IMG/VR virus record: IMGVR_UViG_3300023118_000012
Coordinates: 1 to 45,393 of that record
Length of the DNA stretch: 45,393 nucleotides
Reading direction: 5' to 3' (one strand)
From: a virus
The notes under the pieces are model-generated. The model did not search any database. It had not been told where the DNA came from and was given only the letters and a program-made list of their open reading frames with translations. Position 1 is the stretch's first letter, and every line of letters begins with the position of its first letter. The translations under genes and the position numbers were made by a program. Of the stretch, positions 1 through 8,458 are shown piece by piece.

Positions 1-126
1 GGATAAGGCGGCCCTCATATCGGCGCCCCTCGCATGATGACAGATATCAAACTGCGCTTTGCTGACGTCGCCGAGTATGAGGCGGCGGCCCCGTGGACAA
101 CCCGTGACGCCGAGACCGGCGAGTTG
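1..126. repeat. End overlap, left copy (matches 45262-45387)
   Basis: Bases 1-126 are identical to 45262-45387; the last six bases of the window no longer match cleanly. The tail gene ending at 45298 runs into the gene starting at 34 through an ATGA overlap, so gene order is continuous across the junction. I read this as the overlap left by assembling a circularly permuted genome. A genuine short terminal repeat is possible but less likely, because the repeat cuts through coding sequence. Confidence 0.9.
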
Positions 127-345
127 CTGACGTACCCGGGTGGTGAAGGGTGCTCCGTCGTGGCGGGTGTCACCGTCGTGACGGTGCCGGGCGTTTACGA
201 CCCCGAGACCCTGGCGGAAATCACGCCGCCGGTGTTGGCGCCGGGCTTCCATGTCGACGTCCGGTTAGTGGATCGTGACGTGCCCGAGGAGCTGACGCCA
301 TTCTTGGTCGCGCCGGCAATCTCTGCGCATGAGTTCGCCTCATGA
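34..345 (+). CDS. Small baseplate-cluster protein, function unknown
   Basis: 103 residues, acidic, with no membrane segment and no motif I recognise. It lies between the plug/lectin protein (which ends at 45298, equivalent to 37 here) and the hub gene, and is translationally coupled to both: its ATG overlaps the preceding stop as ATGA, and its own stop overlaps the next start the same way. Position suggests a small structural or assembly part of the baseplate, but nothing in the sequence proves it. A second ATG at 37 is possible. A partial second copy lies at the right end of the window because of the end overlap. Confidence 0.8.
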   Translation: MMTDIKLRFADVAEYEAAAPWTTRDAETGELLTYPGGEGCSVVAGVTVVTVPGVYDPETLAEITPPVLAPGFHVDVRLVDRDVPEELTPFLVAPAISAHEFAS

Positions 346-1169
346 CGCCCGAGCTGGACCCCCGCATACTGCGCGTCGGCATTGAGATCAGTGGAGAAAT
401 CCGCTGGTATGAAGGCCTCAATATCCATGTGTCGGGCACCAAGCTGGCGAGCGATGCGCAAAATCAATGCCAAATCGATATCAGCAATCTTTCGCGCGCT
501 ACCCGCAATTACTTGCTTACGGAAACCAGCCCGTTCAACAAAAACCGCAAGCCCAAAAAGGTCTACGTTGACGCCGGCCGGGTGAGCACCGGCACGGAGC
601 GCATGTTCGTGGGAGAGATCACCGAGGCCGGCGTGACGATGCCGCCAGAGATCACCCTTGAGCTCAAGGCGCAGACCGGCGCGTACCAAAAGGGCAACCT
701 CGTGGCACGATCGGGCCAGGCTCGGGACAAGCTGTCCACTATCGCGCAGCAAGTGGCTAAGGACATTGAATGCGATTTGGAGTTTGAGGCGGACGACAAG
801 GATATAGCCAACTGGAGCTTTTCCGGGGCCTCGCTTAAGCAAATCAACGCCCTGGCGCAGGCCGGAAAGGTGGACGTTTTCCAAGACGATACCACCCTCG
901 TGGTCAAGAACGCCGGCAAGCCGCTCAAGAACCGCGTCAAGATTATTCAGGCGGACACCGGCATGATCGGGCTGCCCGAGGCCACGGAACGCGGCATCAG
1001 CGTAACCATTTTATTCGACACGGACACTAATTTGGGCGGCGCCATTGAGCTCAAGAGCCAATTGAACCCGTCGCTCAATGGTAGCTATACGATTTACCAG
1101 CTCGCTTTCGATCTCTCCAGCCGGGAGAAAGCTTGGTATTACAAGGTGGAGGCGTCCCGCAATGACTGA
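342..1169 (+). CDS. Baseplate hub protein (gp27/gpD-like)
   Basis: 275 residues. In contractile phages the hub is a trimer that joins the tail tube to the central spike. The length, the beta-rich composition and the position directly before the Gp138-type spike and gp25 genes match hub proteins of Pam3-like and Mu-like baseplates. A stretch near residues 130-200 (starting DKLSTIAQQVAKD and including SLKQINALAQ) resembles the domain of gpD/gp27 hubs that ends in a short-peptide-binding fold. Start ATG at 342 overlaps the previous stop by ATGA. The next gene starts 8 bases before this stop. The assignment rests mainly on gene order. Confidence 0.75.
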   Translation: MTPELDPRILRVGIEISGEIRWYEGLNIHVSGTKLASDAQNQCQIDISNLSRATRNYLLTETSPFNKNRKPKKVYVDAGRVSTGTERMFVGEITEAGVTMPPEITLELKAQTGAYQKGNLVARSGQARDKLSTIAQQVAKDIECDLEFEADDKDIANWSFSGASLKQINALAQAGKVDVFQDDTTLVVKNAGKPLKNRVKIIQADTGMIGLPEATERGISVTILFDTDTNLGGAIELKSQLNPSLNGSYTIYQLAFDLSSREKAWYYKVEASRND

Positions 1170-1818
1170 AAACACGCCGCGCTCGGGTAACCCCGCCGAC
1201 GATAAAACCTTAACCGGCCTCATGAAAATGACGGTGCAAAAGGCCATGCAAGGCATGGACAGCATGATGCCGGTGGAGGTGGTGAAATATGATCGCGCCA
1301 CCAACCGCGCCACCGTCAAGCATCTCATTCAAATGCAGGGCACCAATGGCGATAAGGTGGACCGGGCGCAGATTGCCAGCGTCCGCGTGCAGCAGTTCGG
1401 CAATGCCAAATTCTCTATAAGCCTGCCGATTAAGCCTGGGGACAAAGGGTGGCTCAAGGCCGCCGATCGGGACATCTCGCTATTTCAGCAAGATATCAAT
1501 AAGGCCGACGCGCCCAACACGGAACGCATGCACTCGTTCCAAGACGGCGTGTTCATGCCCGATGCCATGGGCGCCGGAGACGCGCCGGCCGGGCAGGGGG
1601 ATAAAACCGTCATCGGCTCGGTGACCGGGGGGTTTTATTTCTCGTTTGACGATGACGGGTGCGAGCTTAAGATTGGCCCCGTCACCTTCACGGTAACCGC
1701 CGGGGGCGTGGACATTACCGGCGGCACGGTCACCCACAACGGCAAGAACATCGGTTCAACGCACACCCACGGGGGCGTCATTCCGGGGGCTGCCAATACG
1801 GACGTTCCCAATGCGTAG
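1162..1818 (+). CDS. Baseplate central spike, Gp138 type
   Basis: 218 residues. The N-terminal two thirds looks like the OB-fold of Gp138-type spikes (VEVVKYDRATNRATVKHL, then IASVRVQQFG, then PIKPGDKGWL). The C-terminal part is glycine/threonine-rich and repetitive (FTVTAGGVDITGG), as expected of a beta-helical needle. It ends with an H-T-H motif (His201 and His203), the kind of pair that binds an iron ion at the tip of P2 gpV and phi92 gp138 spikes. The spike is the membrane-piercing tip. I chose ATG 1162, which overlaps the hub stop by 8 bases; a longer in-frame start at 1078 would lie inside the hub gene. Confidence 0.85.
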   Translation: MTENTPRSGNPADDKTLTGLMKMTVQKAMQGMDSMMPVEVVKYDRATNRATVKHLIQMQGTNGDKVDRAQIASVRVQQFGNAKFSISLPIKPGDKGWLKAADRDISLFQQDINKADAPNTERMHSFQDGVFMPDAMGAGDAPAGQGDKTVIGSVTGGFYFSFDDDGCELKIGPVTFTVTAGGVDITGGTVTHNGKNIGSTHTHGGVIPGAANTDVPNA

Positions 1819-2155
1819 CTTTGACCGCGACCCGCTCACGAACGACTTGGTTATCATCGGGCGCGACCTCTCCATAGTGGTTGACCTCCCGGCGGTGCTG
1901 CGCGTTTGCGAGCATGTTGCCAAGGCCATCCTCGGTGAGATGGTGTTCGCCAAAAACACAGGCATGCCGTATTTTCAGACGGTATGGGTAGGGAACCCCA
2001 CGACGGCGCCGTTTGAAGCGGCGTTCCGCGCCCGCATCATGGCCGTGCCGGAGGTGCTGGAGATTGTCGATTTGCTCACGGAGCAGGTGGGCGATAGCAT
2101 GCAGTACACGGCGGAAATTCGCACCACGTTTGGCACCGGGCAAATCAATGGCTGA
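1811..2155 (+). CDS. Baseplate wedge / sheath initiator, gp25-like
   Basis: 114 residues, the usual size of gp25/gpW-type proteins (Mu gp46 equivalent). It has the typical layout: an N-terminal DRDPLTNDLVI segment, a helical middle (LRVCEHVAKAILGEMVF) and a C-terminal strand region ending in IRTTFGTGQ. gp25 proteins link the baseplate wedge to the first ring of sheath. The gene overlaps the spike gene and the J gene by 8 bases on each side, so the three are translated as a unit. Confidence 0.85.
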   Translation: MRSFDRDPLTNDLVIIGRDLSIVVDLPAVLRVCEHVAKAILGEMVFAKNTGMPYFQTVWVGNPTTAPFEAAFRARIMAVPEVLEIVDLLTEQVGDSMQYTAEIRTTFGTGQING

Positions 2156-3347
2156 TGGCTACCAGTATATCACCGCTACCGGCGTCATAGTCCCGGACAC
2201 CGCCGAAACCAAGGGCATCGTGGAAAGCGAGTTTCGCACTGCTTTTGGCGATGATTTGGACGTCAGCCCCGAGACGCCGCAAGGTGTGCTCATCACGGGT
2301 GAGGTGCTGGCACGGGATAACGTCATCAAAAACAATGCGGCGGTGGCGAACCAAATCAACCCGAACATTGCCGGCGGCGTGTTCCTCGACGCTATTTGGG
2401 CGCTTATGGGCGGCGGTCGCGTCAAGGCCACCCCCACCATAGTGCGGGGCGTCACCCTCACCGGCTCCCCCACCTCCATCATTCCGGCCGGTGCGCTCGC
2501 GAGTACGGGGGTAGGCGGCGCGCAGTTCCGTCTCCTCACCGCCGCTATCCTCGACGGCGGGGGCGTGGGTGTCGGCACGTTCCAATCCGTCGACCTTGGG
2601 CCAATCCCGGCACCGGTGAGCGCGCTCAACCAAATCGTTACCGGCGTACTCGGGTGGGAGGGCGTGAACAACCCGACCGCCGGGGAGGTTGGCCAGCTCT
2701 CGGAAAGCGATATAGCCGCGCGTATCCGGCGCCGCCGTACGCTGGCGTTTCAGGGCGTCACCTTGCCCGAGGCGGCGACAAGCGGCCTGCATTCCCTTGA
2801 GGGCGTGCGCAGCGCTGTGTTCCGGGAGAATTATACCGGGGCGTCAATTGTCATAGAGGGCGTCACTCTGGTAGCGCATAGCGTCTATGCCTGTGTCGAC
2901 GGCGGGTTGGCCACGGACATTGCTACTATGCTGCTCCGCAAGAAGTCCTCGGGTGCGGCGTGGAACGGCACTACCACCGTGCAGGTGCAGGAGCCGAACA
3001 GCGGGCAAATCTATGACGTCAAATTCTCCCGCCCCACCCTCATCCCCATCTTTGTGCGGGTGACGGTCGGCGGAGGTGGCAGTTTCCCCGACGTCCCGGG
3101 CCTGGTGCGCGCGGCGATGGTTGCCTATGCGGATGGCCTGCAGCAAGACGAAGACGGCTTCGTGGTAGGCGGTGACGTCAGCCCATTCGAACTCGGCGCC
3201 GCCGTCAATCGGGTGGCCCCCAGCTTGCAGGTGTCGGCGCTCACCTTGAGCACGGATGGTGTCACTTACGTAGCAACCGAGATCAGTATTCTAATCTCCC
3301 AAAAGGCTACCCTAGCCGAAGGCAATATTGCGGTTACGGTGGCCTGA
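2148..3347 (+). CDS. Baseplate J family protein (Mu gp47/JayE-like)
   Basis: 399 residues. Baseplate J proteins form the wedges that open when the tail contracts. Recognisable landmarks are the N-terminal VPDTAETKGIVESEFRTAFG, the FLDAIWALMG segment, GVTLTGSPTSIIPAGA, and GWEGVNNPTAGEVGQ followed by ESDIAARIRRRRTL near residues 165-200, which is the hallmark of the family. ATG 2148 overlaps the gp25 stop by 8 bases; an upstream in-frame ATG at 2013 lies inside gp25 and is rejected. The stop overlaps the next start as TGATG. Confidence 0.92.
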   Translation: MADGYQYITATGVIVPDTAETKGIVESEFRTAFGDDLDVSPETPQGVLITGEVLARDNVIKNNAAVANQINPNIAGGVFLDAIWALMGGGRVKATPTIVRGVTLTGSPTSIIPAGALASTGVGGAQFRLLTAAILDGGGVGVGTFQSVDLGPIPAPVSALNQIVTGVLGWEGVNNPTAGEVGQLSESDIAARIRRRRTLAFQGVTLPEAATSGLHSLEGVRSAVFRENYTGASIVIEGVTLVAHSVYACVDGGLATDIATMLLRKKSSGAAWNGTTTVQVQEPNSGQIYDVKFSRPTLIPIFVRVTVGGGGSFPDVPGLVRAAMVAYADGLQQDEDGFVVGGDVSPFELGAAVNRVAPSLQVSALTLSTDGVTYVATEISILISQKATLAEGNIAVTVA

Positions 3348-3994
3348 TGGTTGTTCGTATTCAGGAACTAGACTTTTCCGTTAATTTGCTCAAGGCAATC
3401 TTGTGGCAGTATAACGACGCGGAAAAGCTGCAATCGCTACTCCAGACCAAACAGGACTGGTATGAGGTTACCCAAGAAGACTTTTGGGAAGCTTGGGTAC
3501 GGGACGTGTTTGACCTCAACACGGCCAACGAATTTGGTCTCACGGTGTGGGGCATCATTCTCGCCATCCCACTGTCGTTCGGCCTGCCAGGCACCGGCGC
3601 GCGTGAGGTGTTCGGCTTCGGCGTCAACAACCTGAATTTTGAGAATGGCAACTTTGGGCGTGACGCGGCGGGTATCGCTGGCCTCACGACAGAACAAAAG
3701 CGGCTCGTGCTCAAGCTGCGATATTTTCAGCTCATTTCGGACGGCTCGGTGCCCCATGCCAACTACGTGCTTAAGACGGTCATGGGCACGGGGTACCTGC
3801 TTGATCGATACGATATGACAATCACCTACATTTTCCCCACGGCGCTACCCTCGGGCGTGCAGCTTATCCTTGAGCAATTCGACTTGCTGCCGCGCCCGGC
3901 TGGCGTAAAAGTCAATATCTTGATAGACCCGCAAAACGTGTTCGGGTTTAATCCCTACTATCTGAATTATGGTAACGGCACGTTTGGAGCCTAG
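3347..3994 (+). CDS. Baseplate protein, DUF2612 type (gpI/gp48-like position)
   Basis: 215 residues. The pattern LLKAILWQYNDAEKLQSLLQTKQDWYE, then FWEAWVRDVFDLNTANEFGLTVWG, then FGFG...NFENGNFG matches DUF2612 proteins found directly after J proteins in small contractile phages. It occupies the place of P2 gpI or Mu gp48, which lies at the wedge tip where fibres attach. The C-terminus repeats the FGFN..LNYGNGTFGA theme of the mid-region. Coupled to the J gene by TGATG. Confidence 0.8.
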   Translation: MVVRIQELDFSVNLLKAILWQYNDAEKLQSLLQTKQDWYEVTQEDFWEAWVRDVFDLNTANEFGLTVWGIILAIPLSFGLPGTGAREVFGFGVNNLNFENGNFGRDAAGIAGLTTEQKRLVLKLRYFQLISDGSVPHANYVLKTVMGTGYLLDRYDMTITYIFPTALPSGVQLILEQFDLLPRPAGVKVNILIDPQNVFGFNPYYLNYGNGTFGA

Positions 3995-3997
3995 CGC

Positions 3998-5404
3998 ATG
4001 TCTAATCAGCGGTTTTTCCGGGTTCCATTTGCCGAGACTGGTGACAAGACGCCCATTCCCGACGTGATCGACGCGGGCGGCGCTATCTCTTATCCGCAGG
4101 GGTTCGGGCCGGACTATGAGCGGCCCCCCGTAAGCGACCCGCTGGCCAAGCGCGTGCCGCGCCCGCAGACCAATCAATACCTCTACGATATCACGCAAAA
4201 CCTTCGGCAGTACCAACTCATGGGTACGCCGGAGTGGGTGACCGCCGCGCAGAATGGCGGCGTATCGGTGCCCTACGCGCTCGGCGCCCGGGTGCTCTAC
4301 GATGCTGGCGGCGGCTTCTTGGTCTATCGATCGCTGGTTAACTCCAACGTCGCGCTGCCCACCGTCACGGCCAACTGGCGCGTGGACATGCCCTACCTCT
4401 TGGCCACGATCGCGCAGGCTCGGGCCGGCGTGTCGACGGACACCATTGTGCCGCCGTCGATCCTCGCGCAGGCCGTGCAGGAAGGGGCGTGGCGGTATGC
4501 CGTGGCGACGGGCACCAACACCCTCGTGGCGGCCTTCACGCCGGCCATAACCGCGTACGTCACTGGCATGGTGCTGCGCGTGCAAATCCCCAACACCAAC
4601 ACCGGAGCGGTCACGCTTGACGCGGGGGCCGGTGCGCAGCCCGTGCAGACGCAGCGCGGCGCGGCGCTCAAGGCTGGCGATCTCACGGCCGGCGCCATCA
4701 TGACGCTGGTTAAAGGCGCCGCCTCGTGGTTCTTGGCGGGGCTGTCCTTAAGTGACGTCGGCGGCCGGCTCCTCGGAACGCAAACGTTCAATACCGCCGG
4801 TACCTTCACCTATACCCCCACCCCGGGCACGGCGTTTGTCATCGCTACGGTGGTGGGCGGGGGCGGAGCCGGCGGCGGCTCCGGTATCACGGGCGCCGGG
4901 GCGTGCGCCGCCGGTGCGGGGGGCGCCTATGGCGCGAGCGGGCAAGGGCTCTATACCTCGGCGTTTGCGGGCGTCACCGTCACGGTCGGCGCTGGCGGCG
5001 TGGGCATTGCGGGCATTGGCCCCAGCGGCGGGGCGTCATCTTTCGGTGCCCTTCTATCTGCGCCCGGCGGCCCGGGGGGTGAGTTTATCGCCCCCACCAC
5101 TGGTGTTTCTGTCGCGGCCTGCCCAGGCGGTTCGCCGCCTACCGGGTGGAACATATGGCGTAACGCCCCCCAGGTTGGTACCCCCGGCGTCTCGCTCGGC
5201 GGCGGCACCGGGTACGGCGGCATTGGCGGCAGCGGGGCATATGGTGCCGGCGCCAATGGGCGCCTATCGACGGCAAACGGAAGCCCGGCGGTGGACAGCC
5301 ACGGCGGCGGCGGCGGCGGTGCTTTCAGCGCGCCTAGCAATGCGGTCAACCGGCTGGGCGGCAATGGCGCGACAGGCATTGTTATAGTGCAGGAGTTTTC
5401 GTGA
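3998..5404 (+). CDS. Tail fibre with glycine-rich C-terminal domain
   Basis: 468 residues. The N-terminal about 150 residues presumably attach to the baseplate. A middle region around 150-255 carries the GAVTLDAGAGAQPV type of repeat common in fibres. From about residue 265 to the end the protein is strongly glycine-rich, starting with TPGTAFVIATVVGGGG, the signature of the glycine-rich domain that binds receptors in many phage adhesins. The last residues (GNGATGIVIVQEFS) are the usual ending of that domain. GGAG lies 8 bases before ATG 3998. The next gene is a fibre chaperone, which supports the call. Likely the main host-range protein together with the lectin-like plug protein. Confidence 0.88.
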   Translation: MSNQRFFRVPFAETGDKTPIPDVIDAGGAISYPQGFGPDYERPPVSDPLAKRVPRPQTNQYLYDITQNLRQYQLMGTPEWVTAAQNGGVSVPYALGARVLYDAGGGFLVYRSLVNSNVALPTVTANWRVDMPYLLATIAQARAGVSTDTIVPPSILAQAVQEGAWRYAVATGTNTLVAAFTPAITAYVTGMVLRVQIPNTNTGAVTLDAGAGAQPVQTQRGAALKAGDLTAGAIMTLVKGAASWFLAGLSLSDVGGRLLGTQTFNTAGTFTYTPTPGTAFVIATVVGGGGAGGGSGITGAGACAAGAGGAYGASGQGLYTSAFAGVTVTVGAGGVGIAGIGPSGGASSFGALLSAPGGPGGEFIAPTTGVSVAACPGGSPPTGWNIWRNAPQVGTPGVSLGGGTGYGGIGGSGAYGAGANGRLSTANGSPAVDSHGGGGGGAFSAPSNAVNRLGGNGATGIVIVQEFS

Positions 5405-5958
5405 TGAGCTATGTGCTGGTGCAGAATGGCTTGGTCGCCGAAGTTTTTTCGGATGAACCGCCTATCGCCGAACGCTTCCACCCGGATTTTGTTGCCTCAC
5501 TCATTAGCGTGAGCGGCGAGCCGCCGGCCCCGGGTATGACGGCAACCGAAGGCCCCGAGGGGTGGACATTCGCCCCGCCCTCCGCGCCGCCCGCCACGAA
5601 CGAGAACGTGGATGCAGAACGGGACCGGCGCACCTCGGGCGGCTTCCATTTTGCGGGCAAGCTCTATCAGTCCCGGCCCGAGGACCGGGAGAATATTGCC
5701 GGTGCGGCAACCGCCGCGCTCGCCGCCAAGATCAACGGCGCGCAGCCGGGCAACCTTCGGTGGGCGGACCCGGACACGGACTTTGCGTGGATAGCCGAAG
5801 ACAACGACCTCGTGCCTATGGACGCGCAGACCGCTTTTGCGTTTGCCCAAGCTGCCATGGCGCACAAGCAGCGGCTCATATTCCAGGCCCGCACGCTCAA
5901 GGACACCAACCCAATCCCGAGCGATTACGCCAACGACACCTATTGGCCGGAGAGCTGA
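5404..5958 (+). CDS. Tail fibre assembly protein (DUF4376-like)
   Basis: 184 residues. The C-terminal half (NVDAERDRRTSGGFHFAGKL, then YQSRPEDRENI, then a helical segment) resembles DUF4376, found in small proteins next to fibre genes that act as fibre chaperones or caps. The N-terminus (YVLVQNGLVAEVF) fits the usual start of these proteins. ATG 5404 forms TGATG with the fibre stop; a GTG at 5401 would add one residue. The fibre-chaperone pairing is the main contextual support. Confidence 0.82.
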   Translation: MSYVLVQNGLVAEVFSDEPPIAERFHPDFVASLISVSGEPPAPGMTATEGPEGWTFAPPSAPPATNENVDAERDRRTSGGFHFAGKLYQSRPEDRENIAGAATAALAAKINGAQPGNLRWADPDTDFAWIAEDNDLVPMDAQTAFAFAQAAMAHKQRLIFQARTLKDTNPIPSDYANDTYWPES

Positions 5959-5961
5959 CCC

Positions 5962-6783
5962 GTGGACAAGGCCGCATTCTTTGACATGGTTCGCAAGGCC
6001 CCGTTTGGCGGCTCGTTGTCCGCCAAGCAGGTGGCCGGTATGGAGGCGTTTCTAAATCACGTCCCCAGCTCCCGAGCCATCCCGCATCTTGCCTATGAGT
6101 TGGCCACGCAGTTCCACGAGACCGGCGAAAAAATGGTGCCGGTTGTGGAAAACCTCAACTACACCACGGCGGCCCAAATCCGCAAGACGTGGCCGACGCG
6201 CTTTGCATCGGACGCCGCCGCTGCACCCTATGTCAAAAACCCCCAGCTCCTCGCCAACAAGGTTTACGGCGGGCGCATGGGGAATGTCGGCGCCAATGAC
6301 GGGTGGACCTTCCGAGGCCGGGGCGGCCCCCAGCTCACCGGCCGCGACATGTATCGCAAGGCGGGGGACAAGCTCGGGATTGACCTTGAGAGTAACCCTG
6401 ACCGCATGCTTGAGCCGGACATTTCGGCCAAGGTGACGGACCTCGGCATGAGTGAGGGCTGGTTCACCGGAAAGAAGCTGGGGGACTATGACACCCCGCA
6501 AGGTTTCTCCGCCACTAGCGCCCGCGCGATCATAAACGGGGACGTGGCGGCCAACGGCGCCAAGATCGCCGGGTACTGCTCTGACTTCGCCAAGGCGCTC
6601 ACCGCTGCCGGCTGGGGCACGCAGGCCCCGGCGGAGCCCGAACAACCCACGCCCGCTCCCACGCCGGAGGTAGACCGCGCGCAGCAAGCAGCATATGCTT
6701 GCATCCAAGCGCAGGTTACCGTCTCGGCGGAGCTCGCCAAAGCATTCGGCCTTACCCTCACGTGGAGCTTGACCAAGCCATGA
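5962..6783 (+). CDS. Endolysin, GH19 chitinase/lysozyme fold
   Basis: 273 residues from GTG 5962. Phage GH19 enzymes cut peptidoglycan glycan strands at the end of infection. The FHETGE motif (residues 51-56) holds the expected catalytic glutamate (Glu53), and GRGGPQLTGR at 119-128 is the conserved GH19 substrate-site motif. The catalytic domain covers about residues 1-215. It is followed by a proline-rich linker (PEQPTPAPTPE) and a roughly 45-residue helical tail ending in LTWSLTKP, which is unusual and might aid anchoring or wall binding. No signal peptide is visible, so export should depend on the membrane proteins encoded next. The stop overlaps the next start as ATGA. Confidence 0.92.
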   Translation: MDKAAFFDMVRKAPFGGSLSAKQVAGMEAFLNHVPSSRAIPHLAYELATQFHETGEKMVPVVENLNYTTAAQIRKTWPTRFASDAAAAPYVKNPQLLANKVYGGRMGNVGANDGWTFRGRGGPQLTGRDMYRKAGDKLGIDLESNPDRMLEPDISAKVTDLGMSEGWFTGKKLGDYDTPQGFSATSARAIINGDVAANGAKIAGYCSDFAKALTAAGWGTQAPAEPEQPTPAPTPEVDRAQQAAYACIQAQVTVSAELAKAFGLTLTWSLTKP

Positions 6784-7181
6784 GTGCCCTGCTCGCCGCT
6801 CTCCCCATGCAACTCATCCTAGGTGCCGTACGCGGCGCGGTGGCGGAGGTTATCAAGGCCCCCGGCCTCAACAACGCACCGGCCGCCGAGGCCAACACCA
6901 TAGCCTCGCAAGTGGTGGAGCAGGTTGTGCAGAGCAAGGCTATCAAGGAAGTAGTCGCGCAGGCTACCAACGCCACCAACTCGGAACCGTGGTATCAGTC
7001 GCGCGTTACCTGGGGGGCGATTGTCACCGTGGGAACGTCGGTTGCCGGCGTGCTCGGGGCGGCTATCAGCCCGGAAGACGCACAGGCGATCGTCACCATC
7101 TGCGTAACGGTCGGCTCGGCGGTCGGCGGGCTGATTACCCTCTACGGCCGTTGGGTCGCCCGTAAGCCCATCGGTGCCTAA
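6780..7181 (+). CDS. Membrane protein of lysis cassette, holin candidate
   Basis: 133 residues from ATG 6780. Two hydrophobic segments in the C-terminal half (about 78-98, VTWGAIVTVGTSVAGVLGAAI, and 103-127, which includes AIVTICVTVGSAVGGLITLYG) are separated by a short acidic turn (SPEDAQ) and end in a basic tail (RWVARKP). The N-terminus is an amphipathic alanine-rich helix. Two membrane spans plus a basic C-terminus directly after the endolysin fit a holin, which would let the signal-less endolysin reach the wall. Which of the two neighbouring membrane proteins is the holin cannot be decided from sequence alone. Confidence 0.7.
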   Translation: MSALLAALPMQLILGAVRGAVAEVIKAPGLNNAPAAEANTIASQVVEQVVQSKAIKEVVAQATNATNSEPWYQSRVTWGAIVTVGTSVAGVLGAAISPEDAQAIVTICVTVGSAVGGLITLYGRWVARKPIGA

Positions 7182-7186
7182 TTGGT

Positions 7187-7414
7187 ATGTCGCTGGAGGA
7201 GTTGGACCCTGCCGCCCGTAAATGGCTGCAGGACTTGCAAGAGGACGACGTGACCGAAATTCGGGAAGCCTTCCGGCTTTACCGAAAGGTCATGATTGTT
7301 CTCGGGTTTTTCAAGTACCTACTCTACATGGCCGGCGCGTCGGCTGCTTTCGGTGCCATGTTCGGGGATAACGTGATTAAGCTATGGAGCTGGCTCAAGG
7401 GAGGTTCGTCGTGA
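7187..7414 (+). CDS. Small membrane protein of lysis cassette
   Basis: 75 residues. An acidic N-terminal half (EELDPAARKWLQDLQEDDV) is followed by one long hydrophobic stretch at about 35-60 (KVMIVLGFFKYLLYMAGASA) and a short tail ending LWSWLKGGSS. This shape resembles small phage membrane proteins encoded beside endolysins, sometimes annotated as holins. It could be a second holin or an antiholin paired with the 6780-7181 product. Its stop overlaps the next ATG as TGATG. Confidence 0.7.
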   Translation: MSLEELDPAARKWLQDLQEDDVTEIREAFRLYRKVMIVLGFFKYLLYMAGASAAFGAMFGDNVIKLWSWLKGGSS

Positions 7415-7950
7415 TGCTTTGGCGCACCAGCACTTACGCCGCCGTTTGCCTCGCCTTCGGGTGGTTGGGGTGGCAGGTTTCCGACCGCTCCGTACCGGTG
7501 GTTGTCGCCGCTGCCAAAGCCGAGGCGCCCGCGCCGGCCGGCGGCTTGCTCCGCATCTCCTACCGCCTCCAGCGCAACCGGCAATGCGAAACCGTGGTAG
7601 ACCGCGCCATATTCGACGCCGCCGGCACCCGTTTCATTCTGCCACCGCTGGAGTTTTTGACAGGGGCCGGGCCGGTGGGTGAGGAAGTATACTTCGTCAA
7701 CCTGCCGGTACCCCCGGAAGCCGTTCCCGGCCCGGCGATCTATCGCACCACGAGCCGGTTTGTCTGCAACCTCACCAATCGGCTATGGCCCATTACCGGG
7801 GAGCCGCGTGAGGTTCAATTCGTTGTGTCTGGCGGCAGGACGTCCGCCGCCAGCCCTTTCGTGGCCGACAGTTGCTCAGTGCGCGTGCGCGCTCATTGTC
7901 GCCGGCCGTCCGGTGCTCGGCTTGGACTTAACGACAAGCCGACAGAGTAG
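7414..7950 (+). CDS. Membrane-anchored periplasmic protein of lysis cassette, unknown
   Basis: 178 residues from ATG 7414. One N-terminal hydrophobic segment (about 6-22, STYAAVCLAFGWLGWQV) suggests a signal anchor; the rest looks like a beta-rich extracytoplasmic domain with at least four cysteines. It is coupled to the previous membrane protein by TGATG. A spanin role is tempting from position, but there is no lipobox and no long coiled coil, so I do not assign it. The last about 75 bases overlap the end of the convergent leftward gene at 7876-8226, so the basic C-terminus (RARCRRPSG-like) may be poorly conserved. Confidence 0.6.
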   Translation: MLWRTSTYAAVCLAFGWLGWQVSDRSVPVVVAAAKAEAPAPAGGLLRISYRLQRNRQCETVVDRAIFDAAGTRFILPPLEFLTGAGPVGEEVYFVNLPVPPEAVPGPAIYRTTSRFVCNLTNRLWPITGEPREVQFVVSGGRTSAASPFVADSCSVRVRAHCRRPSGARLGLNDKPTE

Positions 7951-8226
7951 CGCCAGGCCGAAGGCCCATAGGGCGGCCATGGGGGCGCCCATCAGCAGCA
8001 TGAGCGCAGCAGGCACCGTGAGCCATAGCAGCGTCATGACAGCGCCGAGGAACCGCCAGCGGGCCGGCATCAGCCAATGCGTGAACATTACCAGCCCGAG
8101 CACCGGGGAGAAAAATACCGCAAAGGCCACGGGCTGCGCGGCCAAGGCGGGGGCGAGCACCACCAGGGTGCCGGCGAACACCGCCAGAAAAAACGTAATG
8201 GCAAGCCAGAGGTGAGTATATTTCAT
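7876..8226 (-). CDS. Small polytopic membrane protein, unknown
   Basis: 116 residues from the ATG at 8226, with about four hydrophobic segments (ITFFLAVFAGTLVVLA, then VAFAVFFSPVLGLVMF, then FLGAVMTLLWLTVPAALMLL, then AALWAFGLALLCRLVV) and a basic/histidine tail. An AGGAG lies 9 bases upstream on this strand, which fixes the start and argues the gene is real although its end overlaps the rightward lysis gene. It is the last gene of a leftward operon of tiny genes starting at 9115. A role in lysis timing or membrane protection against superinfection would fit, but this is only inference. Confidence 0.6.
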   Translation of the reverse strand: MKYTHLWLAITFFLAVFAGTLVVLAPALAAQPVAFAVFFSPVLGLVMFTHWLMPARWRFLGAVMTLLWLTVPAALMLLMGAPMAALWAFGLALLCRLVVKSKPSTGRPATMSAHAH

Positions 8227-8458
8227 GGGGTTAGCTCCTGTTGAGGTTAAGGCGCGTGTCATGACGCACGGGCCTGACTTCCTATCGGTGTCGGTGGACG
8301 ACCTTTCCGTCGTGCTCCACCCGCGCCAGATTGACGCGCTAGTTGCCGCCTTGCAAGCCGCCCGGGGGCAAGTCGCTCTCGCTATTCCCAACGTCACCAG
8401 CGTTTGCACGCTGCGCGTCATCGTCGATCGCAATCCCGGCGACGAGCTCCACCGCTAG
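8225..8458 (+). CDS. Possible small rightward gene inside the leftward operon
   Basis: 77 residues. The segment VSVDDLSVVLHPRQIDALVAALQAA looks like a real folded peptide (strand, then an amphipathic helix) and AGAGGTGAG lies at a good distance before the ATG. Against it: it runs against all neighbouring genes, its start codon overlaps that of the leftward gene at 8226, and its second half overlaps the end of the leftward gene at 8339-8545. Its C-terminal half looks less protein-like. I list it as a candidate only. Confidence 0.38.
   Translation: MGLAPVEVKARVMTHGPDFLSVSVDDLSVVLHPRQIDALVAALQAARGQVALAIPNVTSVCTLRVIVDRNPGDELHR

Noticed and set aside
195-884. 229-codon minus-strand frame opposite the hub gene
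   Set aside because: Shadow of the coupled + strand baseplate genes.
7414-7950. Spanin assignment
   Set aside because: Position fits, but there is no lipobox, no second membrane segment and no coiled coil.
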